From: Alienimonas chondri
GTDB lineage: Bacteria > Planctomycetota > Planctomycetia > Planctomycetales > Planctomycetaceae
Length of the DNA stretch: 64,000 bases
Reading direction: 5' to 3'
Assembly (NCBI RefSeq): GCF_013036045.1
Contig: NZ_WTPX01000004.1
Coordinates: forward strand, 1-64,000
Position 1 is the stretch's first letter, and every line of letters begins with the position of its first letter. Both the position numbers and the translations under genes were made by a program. Below, piece by piece: positions 7,683-14,852 of this stretch. The notes under the pieces were generated by a model, which searched no databases, was not told the DNA's origin, and saw only the letters and a program-made list of their open reading frames with translations.

Positions 7683-9050
7683 TCAAGAGAACGCCGCGAT
7701 CCCCGCGGCGATCACCCGTTCCAGCCCGTCCGCCCGGCAGCCTTTCGCCAGCGCCACGTCTCCCGGGCGGATCTCCTCGCTCAAAACAGCGGCCGCGGCG
7801 CTCGCATCGCGAACCCGAATACCGACCGCTTCGGACAACCCGGCCGCGTCCGCCGTGCGGGCGCCGGTGGCGCCGACGAACAGCACGCGGTCCAGCCCCG
7901 CCGTCGCGATGCGACGGCCGAGTTTCGCATACAGCCGGTCGGCCTCCTCGCCCAACTCCCGCATCCCGCCGCACACCAACCAACGTCGACCAGGCGGGAC
8001 GACCGGCCAACTGGCGAGCAGATCGACCGCGGCGAAGAAACCTTCCGGCGGGGCGTTGTAGGTGTCGTCGATGAAGGTCGCTCCGCCGACGACCGTGACG
8101 GCCCCGCGCCCCGGCGGCGGGCGAAACCGGGTCAGACCGTTCCGTATCGCCTCGTTCGACAGCCCCAATGCTTCTCCGACCGCCACCGCGCACGCACCGA
8201 GCGACACGAAATGCGGCGCGAACCCCTGCAGCGAGAACGTTGTCCCGTTCCGACCGAACCGCAGGAACCCCGGTGGGGCCGGCAGCGGTTCGACCCGTAC
8301 GTCGCAGTCGGCCGTCGTGCCGGCGACGACGATCGGTCGCTCTGCGGTTTGGGCGAGCGCCCGAGCCCCCGGGTCGTCCCTGTTCACGACGAGCACGCCG
8401 TCCGGGGCGACGCCGGCGAACAGCTCCGCCTTCGCGGCTCGCAGCGCCGCCGGTCCGCCGAACGTGCCGACGTGGGCCGTGCCGACGCCCGTCAGCACGC
8501 CGGCCGTCGGCTTCGCCCATTCGCAGAGCGTCGCGATCTCGCCGGGGGAGGAAGCGCCGACTTCGATGACGGCAGACCGATGCTCCGGGGCGATCTCGCA
8601 GAGCGTCAGCGGGACGCCGAGCGCGTTGTTGAAGTTCGCCCGACTGCGAACCCCGGGCCCGAGGCCGGACAACGCGGCGTGCAGCAGATCCCGACAGGTC
8701 GTTTTCCCATGCGAGCCGCCGACGGCCACGACGGGTCCGGCGCACTGGTCGCGGTTCCACGCCCCGAGTTGGGCGAGCGCCGCGGCGGGGTCGGGCACGA
8801 CGATCGCCGGTCCAGCGTCGGTCTCCTGTGCGACGACCGCCGCGACGGCGCCGCGGTGGAAGGCGTCCGCGACATAATCGTGCCCGTCGGTGCGGGCGCC
8901 GGGCAGGGCGAAGAAGAGGTCTCCGGGACGCACCGCCCGGGAATCGATCGCCGCGCCCCCGACTTGTGTCCCCCGCGTAACGCCGAGGCTCCGCGGAGCC
9001 TCGGCGTTACGGAACACACTTGGAAGTCGATCGAGCGTAAGGGGGAACAC
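7683..9050 (-). CDS. murF: MurF, UDP-MurNAc-tripeptide:D-Ala-D-Ala ligase
   Basis: Adds D-Ala-D-Ala to the UDP-MurNAc-tripeptide in the cytoplasm. Seen: DSRAVRPGDLFFALPG near the N-terminus, P-loop VGGSHGKTT, RANFNNALGVPLTL, EVGASSPGEI, and the C-terminal FIDDTYNAPP and VALAKGCRADGLE. I chose GTG at 9050, 2 bases after the murE stop with a G-rich upstream site, giving 455 residues; the frame can extend to a TTG at 9095. The first domain contains 12 residues (RNAEAPRSLGVT) encoded exactly by a dispersed 36-base palindrome (8976-9011), an in-frame insertion. Confidence 0.93.
   Translation of the reverse strand: MFPLTLDRLPSVFRNAEAPRSLGVTRGTQVGGAAIDSRAVRPGDLFFALPGARTDGHDYVADAFHRGAVAAVVAQETDAGPAIVVPDPAAALAQLGAWNRDQCAGPVVAVGGSHGKTTCRDLLHAALSGLGPGVRSRANFNNALGVPLTLCEIAPEHRSAVIEVGASSPGEIATLCEWAKPTAGVLTGVGTAHVGTFGGPAALRAAKAELFAGVAPDGVLVVNRDDPGARALAQTAERPIVVAGTTADCDVRVEPLPAPPGFLRFGRNGTTFSLQGFAPHFVSLGACAVAVGEALGLSNEAIRNGLTRFRPPPGRGAVTVVGGATFIDDTYNAPPEGFFAAVDLLASWPVVPPGRRWLVCGGMRELGEEADRLYAKLGRRIATAGLDRVLFVGATGARTADAAGLSEAVGIRVRDASAAAAVLSEEIRPGDVALAKGCRADGLERVIAAGIAAFS
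8976..9011. repeat. Palindrome family A, copy 1, in frame inside murF
   Basis: A perfect 36-base palindrome with 18-base arms (cgtaacgccgaggctccg and complement) and no loop. The length is exactly 12 codons, so the murF frame is kept. The same core occurs at 11674-11715, 29987-30018 and 62019-62050. Confidence 0.9.
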
Positions 9051-9052
9051 GT

Positions 9053-10606
9053 TCAGTCCCCCGCAAACCCAGGCGACGCGAGGATCTCCCGGCAAACGAC
9101 GCGATCGTCAAAGGGGTGATACACGCCGGCGACCTCCTGCGTCGTCTCGTGCCCCTTGCCGCAAATCAATACCCAGTCCCTCGGTCGGGCCGCAGACAGC
9201 GCGGCGGCGATCGCGGCGCGGCGGTCCTCGATGATTTCATATCGAGCCGGGTCCGGGTGCCCGGCGGCGAGGTCGCGGAGGATGGCGTGCGGGTCTTCGG
9301 ATCGCGGATTGTCCGAGGTGAAGACGACGCAATCCGCCAGCCCGGCCGCGGCGCCCATCTCCGCCCGCTTGCCGCGGTCCCGGTCCCCGCCGGCGCCGAC
9401 GAGGAGGTGCAATCGGCCTTCGCACAGCGGCCGGACGGCGTCGATCACCGCCCGCAGGCCATCGGGGGTATGGGCGTAATCGACCAGCACGCGAAAGGGT
9501 TGGCCGCACTCGATTTCCTCCAGCCGCCCAGGCACCGGAGAGACCTTTGCTAACCCGAGGGCGACGGCGCGGGGATCGAACGAGGTCAATGCGACGGCAG
9601 CCGCTGCGGCGTTGAGGACGTTGAAGCGACCGAGTAGGGGGAGACTCAGCCGACGCGGCGGCGGTTGAAAGCCGGCGTTCCCGAGCACAAAAGTCGAGCC
9701 GACCGGACCGCAGCCAGCCGCAGAGATTCGTCCGCTTCCCGCACAGTCGAATCCGAAGCCGGTGACCTTCGTCGCACGCTGGTCCCTCGCCGACTGCTTG
9801 AGAAGGATGCGTTCCACTAACGGGTCGTCGATGCAGCCGATCAGTCTGCCGTCATCGGCTAGCAGATCGACAATCTCCGCCTTCGCCTCCGCGACGGACT
9901 CCAAGCTGCCGTGGTAATCGAGGTGATCCCGCGTCACATTCGTGATGACCGCCGAGGACAGCCGCAGCCCCGCGGCCCGGTCCTGATCGAGGGCGTGCGA
10001 CGACAACTCCACCGCCGCGGCCTCACAGCCGTTCGCCACGCAGCGGGCCAGCCAGGCGTGCAGGTCCTCGCAGGCGGGGGTGGTGAGCTGGGAGGGCACG
10101 ATCTCGCGGCCGTCGTCGGTCTCGATCGTGCCGCACAGACCGGCGATCGGCGGCTTGTATTTCACCCGCATCGCCTCTCGAAAGATGCTGCGGAGCAGCC
10201 AGCAGACGGTCGATTTGCCGTTCGTCCCCGTCACCCCGGCGACGAACAATCGTTCGCTCGGCCGGCCGTGCAGTTGATGGCAAACCTCGCCGAACGCCTG
10301 CCGGACGTCCCCTCGCCAGGGCGTGAAGACTGCGACGGGGATGGGACACTCCGACAACGGTTCGTCGGTGAGGACCACGGCGGCCCCCCGTTCGACGGCG
10401 TCCTCCCAGAACCACGCCCCGTGCACATCCCTCCCCCGCAGACCGGCGAACAGCCCGCCGGGCGTCACGCGGCCGCTGAACTCCGTGGCGGCGGTGAAGG
10501 GGACGGTTCCTGCCTCGCCCAGATCGTCCCGATTCAACGCTTCCCTCAGCGTGAGCGGCACGGCGGGGTGGCGATTCGAAGGCGGCGGCGAATCATGGGG
10601 CGTCAC
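9053..10606 (-). CDS. murE: MurE, UDP-MurNAc-dipeptide:meso-diaminopimelate ligase
   Basis: Adds the third amino acid of the peptidoglycan stem. Seen: P-loop VTGTNGKST, TTP (substrate loop), NVTRDHLDYHGS, DYAHTPDGL, GDRDRGKR, and DNPRSEDP, where the Arg marks meso-diaminopimelate rather than lysine specificity; GKGHE closes the protein. The GTG at 10606 gives 517 residues. The frame reaches an ATG at 10636 that would overlap the divergent hemH gene, and a GTG at 10558 is also possible. It is the first gene of the mur operon, and only about 11 bases separate its start from hemH. Confidence 0.93.
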   Translation of the reverse strand: MTPHDSPPPSNRHPAVPLTLREALNRDDLGEAGTVPFTAATEFSGRVTPGGLFAGLRGRDVHGAWFWEDAVERGAAVVLTDEPLSECPIPVAVFTPWRGDVRQAFGEVCHQLHGRPSERLFVAGVTGTNGKSTVCWLLRSIFREAMRVKYKPPIAGLCGTIETDDGREIVPSQLTTPACEDLHAWLARCVANGCEAAAVELSSHALDQDRAAGLRLSSAVITNVTRDHLDYHGSLESVAEAKAEIVDLLADDGRLIGCIDDPLVERILLKQSARDQRATKVTGFGFDCAGSGRISAAGCGPVGSTFVLGNAGFQPPPRRLSLPLLGRFNVLNAAAAAVALTSFDPRAVALGLAKVSPVPGRLEEIECGQPFRVLVDYAHTPDGLRAVIDAVRPLCEGRLHLLVGAGGDRDRGKRAEMGAAAGLADCVVFTSDNPRSEDPHAILRDLAAGHPDPARYEIIEDRRAAIAAALSAARPRDWVLICGKGHETTQEVAGVYHPFDDRVVCREILASPGFAGD

Positions 10607-10617
10607 TTCCCCAAGGT

Positions 10618-11673
10618 ATGTCGATGCCCGGCCCATACGTCTACGACGCGATCCTGCTGACCTCCTTCGGCGGGCCGGAGGGGCCGGATGACGTGATCCC
10701 CTTCCTCGAAAACGTGCTCCGCGGCAAACCGGTGCCGCGGGAACGGCTGCTGGAAGTCGCGGAGCACTACCAGAGCTTCGGCGGCGTCTCGCCGATCAAT
10801 CAGCAGTGCCGTGATCTAATCGCGGCGCTCGAACCGGCGCTGAAGGAGGCCGGCGTCGACCTGCCGATCTACTGGGGGAACCGGAACTGGGAGCCGATGC
10901 TGCCGGACACGCTGAAGCAGATGGCCGACGACGGCGTGAACCGGGCGCTGGCGCTCGTGACCAGCGCCTACAGCTGTTACAGCGGCTGCCGGCAGTACCG
11001 CGAGGACCTGCACCGCGCCCGGGAAGCGGTGTGTGAAGGGGAAGCCGAGGCCGACGCCCCGGCGATCGACAAGGTGCGGGTCTGGTACAACCACCCCAGC
11101 TGGATCGACGTGAACGCCGATCTGATTCGGGCTGCGTTGGACGATCTGCCGGCGGAGCTGCGGGACGGGGCGCACGTCGCCTTCACGGCCCATTCCATCC
11201 CGATGTCGATGGCCGACACCAGCGATTACGCCCGCCAACTGCACGAGACGAGCCGGCTGATCGCGGAACGCCTCGACATCCCCGAGGATCGCTGGGCGTT
11301 GGTCTACCAGTCCCGCAGCGGTCGCCCGCAGGATCCGTGGTTGGAGCCGGACGTGTGCGATCACCTCGAAGCCGTCCACGCCGCCGGCGTGCGGGCCGCG
11401 GTGGTGGCGCCGATCGGGTTCATCTCGGATCACATGGAGGTGCTGTACGACCTGGACGACGAGGCGAAGACGAAGGCGGCGGAGATGGGCTTGGAGTTCC
11501 GCCGCGCCGGCACCGCGGGGACGGATCCGCGGTTCGTCGCGATGCTGGTCGAATTGATCCTCGAACGGCTGGGCGAGGCGTCGGAGAAGCGGGCCGTTGG
11601 AGCGTTCCGTCCGAACCACGACGTCTGTCCGAAAAACTGCTGTCCGAACCCGTATCGAGCGTCTCCCGTATGA
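10618..11673 (+). CDS. hemH: Ferrochelatase family, [2Fe-2S]-type (coproporphyrin or protoporphyrin ferrochelatase)
   Basis: Inserts Fe(II) into the porphyrin at the end of haem synthesis. Seen: LLTSFGGPEG, FGGVSPIN, catalytic HSIP, PIGFISDHMEVLYDLD with the conserved Glu. Cysteine 124 in YSGCRQY and the C-terminal group C337, C341, C342 (CPKNCCPNP) match the [2Fe-2S] ligand pattern of actinobacterial-type enzymes. The start may be the ATG at 10618 or that at 10624, which has AAGG at a better distance. It is divergent from murE. A perfect palindrome begins at the base after its stop codon. Confidence 0.92.
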   Translation: MSMPGPYVYDAILLTSFGGPEGPDDVIPFLENVLRGKPVPRERLLEVAEHYQSFGGVSPINQQCRDLIAALEPALKEAGVDLPIYWGNRNWEPMLPDTLKQMADDGVNRALALVTSAYSCYSGCRQYREDLHRAREAVCEGEAEADAPAIDKVRVWYNHPSWIDVNADLIRAALDDLPAELRDGAHVAFTAHSIPMSMADTSDYARQLHETSRLIAERLDIPEDRWALVYQSRSGRPQDPWLEPDVCDHLEAVHAAGVRAAVVAPIGFISDHMEVLYDLDDEAKTKAAEMGLEFRRAGTAGTDPRFVAMLVELILERLGEASEKRAVGAFRPNHDVCPKNCCPNPYRASPV

Positions 11674-11715
11674 CTCCGTAACGCCGAGGCTCCGCGGAGC
11701 CTCGGCGTTACGGAG
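11674..11715. repeat. Palindrome family A, copy 2, directly after hemH
   Basis: A perfect 42-base palindrome without loop; 21-base arms, core taacgccgaggctccg. It begins at the base after the hemH TGA (11671-11673), a position that would suit a transcript-ending or 3'-protecting hairpin, but no T-run follows. Confidence 0.9.
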
Positions 11716-11813
11716 GCGACGAAAACTTGAGAGGAACCGGGGTTTCGTCCTTGGGGGGCGTGGGGTACACCCCGTGCACAGTCCCCGCACCCCCGGCAAG
11801 GAGGCCGGCCGCG

Positions 11814-12356
11814 ATGCCGTCAGAACTTTCCATTCATCGCCCCGACGCCGTCCAGATCCGGTGGTTGATCCGCCGTGACATGCCGGCTGTCCTCGAAATC
11901 GAAGCGGCCAGCTTCGAGTTCGCCTGGACCGAGGAAGACTTCATCTGCTGCCTCCGGCAGCGCAACTGCATCGGCATGGTGGCCGAAGTCGCAGGCGAGG
12001 TCGTCGGCTACATGATCTACGAGCTGCAGAAAAGCCGCTTGCGGATCCTGAACTTCGCCGTCGCCCCCGAGAACCGCCGCGGCGGCATCGGCCGGCAGAT
12101 GGTTCGCCGTCTGGTCGACAAGCTGTCGCAGCAGCGCCGCACGGAGATCGTGCTGGAGGTTCGCGAGACGAACCTTCCCGCGCAGCTGTTCTTCAAGGGC
12201 GAGGGCTTTCGGGCCTTCCGCGTCGTCCATGACCGCTACGACGACACGACCGAAGACGCCTACGCGATGCACTTCGCGCTGTCGAACACCCCCGCCGCCT
12301 TCAAACCGGCCAACCGCATCAGCGCCTTCCTGATGCCCGAAGCCGACGCGGCCTGA
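11814..12356 (+). CDS. rimI: GNAT acetyltransferase, RimI-like
   Basis: Likely N-alpha-acetyltransferase of ribosomal protein bS18 or a related substrate. Seen: RRDMPAVLEIEAASFEFAWTEEDF, the ILNFAVAPENRRGGIGRQMV acetyl-CoA loop (Q/RxxGxG/A type) and the LEVRETNLPAQLFFKGEGF block typical of RimI. The ATG at 11814 is preceded by a strong AAGGAGG (11798-11804, 9 bases away) and gives 180 residues; the frame is open upstream to 11727 but that part is not conserved-looking. A 24-residue tail follows the domain. Substrate not provable from sequence. Confidence 0.85.
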   Translation: MPSELSIHRPDAVQIRWLIRRDMPAVLEIEAASFEFAWTEEDFICCLRQRNCIGMVAEVAGEVVGYMIYELQKSRLRILNFAVAPENRRGGIGRQMVRRLVDKLSQQRRTEIVLEVRETNLPAQLFFKGEGFRAFRVVHDRYDDTTEDAYAMHFALSNTPAAFKPANRISAFLMPEADAA

Positions 12357-12360
12357 GCCT

Positions 12361-12467
12361 GTTCGTAGTGGCGCCCTTCAGGGCGCCCCGAGCGGCACAG
12401 CCGCGAACCCGTGGCGTGATCGCTCGCTCCGCTCGCGGGGGCGCCCTGAAGGGACGCCACTACGAAC
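12361..12467. repeat. Long inverted repeat after rimI
   Basis: Left arm 12361-12390 (gttcgtagtggcgcccttca...) and right arm 12436-12467 (...tgaagggacgccactacgaac) are complementary over about 30 bases with one small bulge. The spacer is about 45 bases and contains a gcgagc/gctcgc word pair. It starts 5 bases after the rimI stop. Confidence 0.8.
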
Positions 12468-12487
12468 GGGGACGCTAACATGCCGCC

Positions 12488-14674
12488 ATGCCCGCTCCCG
12501 ACGCCCCGCCGATTCGTCTGCGGGGCGTCCGAGTGCGCGACCTACAGATCGACGCCCTCGATCTGCCGCTCGGCGCCCTGACAGTCGTCGCCGGCGTGGC
12601 GGGGTCCGGGAAGAGCACGCTGCTGCGGGACGTGTTGCATGCGGAGGGACAGCGGCGGTACGTCGCGGCGCTCTCCGCCTCGGCTCGCCGCCTGCTGGAA
12701 CGGCGCGAACGGCCGGATGCCGACGCGATCGAGCATGTCCCGCCGGCGATTCTGATCGACCTCGATCAGCCGCCTGCAAAAGACGAGACGCTCGCCGATC
12801 GGGCGGGTCTCGGCGATCTGCTGCGCACCGCCTTCGCCGCGCTCGCGCGGCCGCACGATCCGGCCACCGGCGCCGTGCTGCCCGTCACGCGGGCCGACGT
12901 CGCCGCCCACGGATTGACCGCAGCGTTCCCCGACGCCCGCACGCTGATCGGCTTCGCCGCCGACGCCGCGCTCTCCCCGGAGGCGTACCGCGGCGCCGGT
13001 TTCAACCGGTTCGTCGCCGGCGCCGAGACCGGCCGATTAGAAGACGCGGAGGCGCTCCCCGCCGGCGCCGCCGTCCTCGTGGACCGCGTGAAGCTCTCGC
13101 CGTCCTCCCTCGAGCGGACGGAGGAAAGCCTCTCGACGGCCCTGCGATTTGGCGGCGGGCGGGCGGTCGTCTGGACGGAGTGGCCCGAGGGCGACCGGGA
13201 GATCGACGGCCGGACCTGGGTCGAACAGATCGTCCGCGATCGCGCCGTTCTGGACGACGGGGCCGTGCTACCGGGTCCCACGCCGCGATTGTTCTCCGCG
13301 TCGTTCGGGCCAAAGGAGATCGGTCGGCGGGCGTGGCGATTCGAGGGCGACACCTGGGATCAGTGGCTTGCACAGACCGGGAAGAACCTGCGTAAAACTC
13401 TGCCGACGGACGGTCCGCCGGCGGTCTCGCAGCTTGCGGTCGCGCTCGATCGATTGGACGGCTGGGTGCTCGCGGGGACGCCGCTGAACACGCCGGCCTC
13501 GTCTCTCAACGGCGCCGAGAATCGCCGGGCGCTGCTCGCCGCCGCCGCGGACCCGGGGATGCGGGGACTCCTGATGCTGTTCGACGCGCCGCTCGCCGGG
13601 CTGCCGGCCGAGGATGCGGAGCGGTTCCAGTCGCTCTGCCGATCGCTGACGGACGGGGGGAACACGGTCGTCGCGGCGGGGTCGGAGCCGGCGCTTTGCC
13701 GGGCGGCGGATCGGCTGGTGGAACTCGGCCCCGGGGCCGGGGCCGACGGCGGTCGGGTTCTCTTTGCCGGCCCGCCTGATGAGATCGCGAACGCGGAGGG
13801 TTCGATCCTCGCCCCGTTCCTGCACTCCGAATCCCCCTCCGCCGCCTCCGCTTCCCACGACGCGACGGAGGCGCTGCCGGATGCGAACCGCACGCCGTTC
13901 GTGCCGCGGGGGCTGGCGGTTCTGACCGGGGAGAATGCGGAGGAGCGACTGCGCACGCTGGCCGCCGAGGCGACCGCGGTGGAGCGGTTCGGCCGCTTCG
14001 GAGACGTGTTGTTCGGTCCTCGAAAGCCGCTGACGAAGAGTCCGCGGAGCACCGTGGCCACGTTTCTGGGGTTCTTCGGGGAGATCCGAGACCTGTTCGC
14101 CTCGACGCCGGAGGCGAAGTTGCGGGGCTTCACCGCCGGGCATTTCTCGCTGGCGGGATCGTCGCCGGGGCGGTGTCCGTTGTGCGAGGGGACAGGAACC
14201 GTCACCACGCCGATGCAGTTCCTGCCGGACTTGGTCGCGACCTGTCCGGAGTGCGGCGGGGACCGGTTCAAGCCGGAGATCCTGGCGATCCGCGTGCGGG
14301 GGCTGTCGATCGCGGACACGTTGAACCTCACCGCCGAGGACGCCGTGCCGTTCTTCCGCGGACGGCCCAAGCCGCGGGCGCGGGCGGCCGCGGTCCGGGA
14401 CGTGGGGTTAGGCCACATTACGATCGGCCGGGCGGCGAACACGCTGAGCCACGGCGAAGGCCAGCGCCTGCGGTTGGCGAAGACGCTGGCCGCCCGCACC
14501 GCGTCCGCGACGTTGATTCTGCTCGAAGCGCCCGCCGCCGGACTGCACCCCGCCGACGCGGAGCGACTCTGCGAGGTGTTCGCACGCCTGACGGAGAACG
14601 GCCACGCCGTGGTCGCCGCCGACTCCCACCCTCGCCTGCTCGCCGCGGCGGACGCGGTGATCGACTGCGGATGA
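12488..14674 (+). CDS. Degenerate UvrA-family ATPase
   Basis: A 728-residue UvrA-like protein, about 200 residues short of UvrA. The first nucleotide-binding half keeps Walker A (GVAGSGKST, 36-44), but its signature is SLNGAENRR and its Walker B is LFDAP (366-367), losing the catalytic Glu. The second half lacks a P-loop where one is expected (about 478-488, GENAEERLR), keeps the UvrA block RSTVATFLGFFGEIRDLFASTPEA, a zinc motif (C563, C566, C586, C589) and an altered signature LSHGEGQRLRLAKTL, and has LLEAPAAGLHP in place of DEPTTGLH. The N-terminal zinc module is missing. It is probably not an active UvrA; a DNA-binding or regulatory role is inference. Confidence 0.85.
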   Translation: MPAPDAPPIRLRGVRVRDLQIDALDLPLGALTVVAGVAGSGKSTLLRDVLHAEGQRRYVAALSASARRLLERRERPDADAIEHVPPAILIDLDQPPAKDETLADRAGLGDLLRTAFAALARPHDPATGAVLPVTRADVAAHGLTAAFPDARTLIGFAADAALSPEAYRGAGFNRFVAGAETGRLEDAEALPAGAAVLVDRVKLSPSSLERTEESLSTALRFGGGRAVVWTEWPEGDREIDGRTWVEQIVRDRAVLDDGAVLPGPTPRLFSASFGPKEIGRRAWRFEGDTWDQWLAQTGKNLRKTLPTDGPPAVSQLAVALDRLDGWVLAGTPLNTPASSLNGAENRRALLAAAADPGMRGLLMLFDAPLAGLPAEDAERFQSLCRSLTDGGNTVVAAGSEPALCRAADRLVELGPGAGADGGRVLFAGPPDEIANAEGSILAPFLHSESPSAASASHDATEALPDANRTPFVPRGLAVLTGENAEERLRTLAAEATAVERFGRFGDVLFGPRKPLTKSPRSTVATFLGFFGEIRDLFASTPEAKLRGFTAGHFSLAGSSPGRCPLCEGTGTVTTPMQFLPDLVATCPECGGDRFKPEILAIRVRGLSIADTLNLTAEDAVPFFRGRPKPRARAAAVRDVGLGHITIGRAANTLSHGEGQRLRLAKTLAARTASATLILLEAPAAGLHPADAERLCEVFARLTENGHAVVAADSHPRLLAAADAVIDCG

Positions 14675-14852
14675 CCCCGCGGGCGCCCGTGGCGAGCCGG
14701 TTCTGCGGGCTGTAGCGGCGGGGAGACCGGCGCCGACGCGGCGGCTCCCCCGTCGGTCCGTCTGTCGGGCCGATTCGAGATTCCCGGCCGTCACGGACCC
14801 CGCCGACCGATACGATGGCCGTTCGTCCACCCATGCCGGAATCGCCCGCCCC

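Noticed and set aside
6972-9119. Very long + strand frame over mraY-murF
   Set aside because: Antisense to clearly coding mraY and murF; its composition is a GC-rich shadow.
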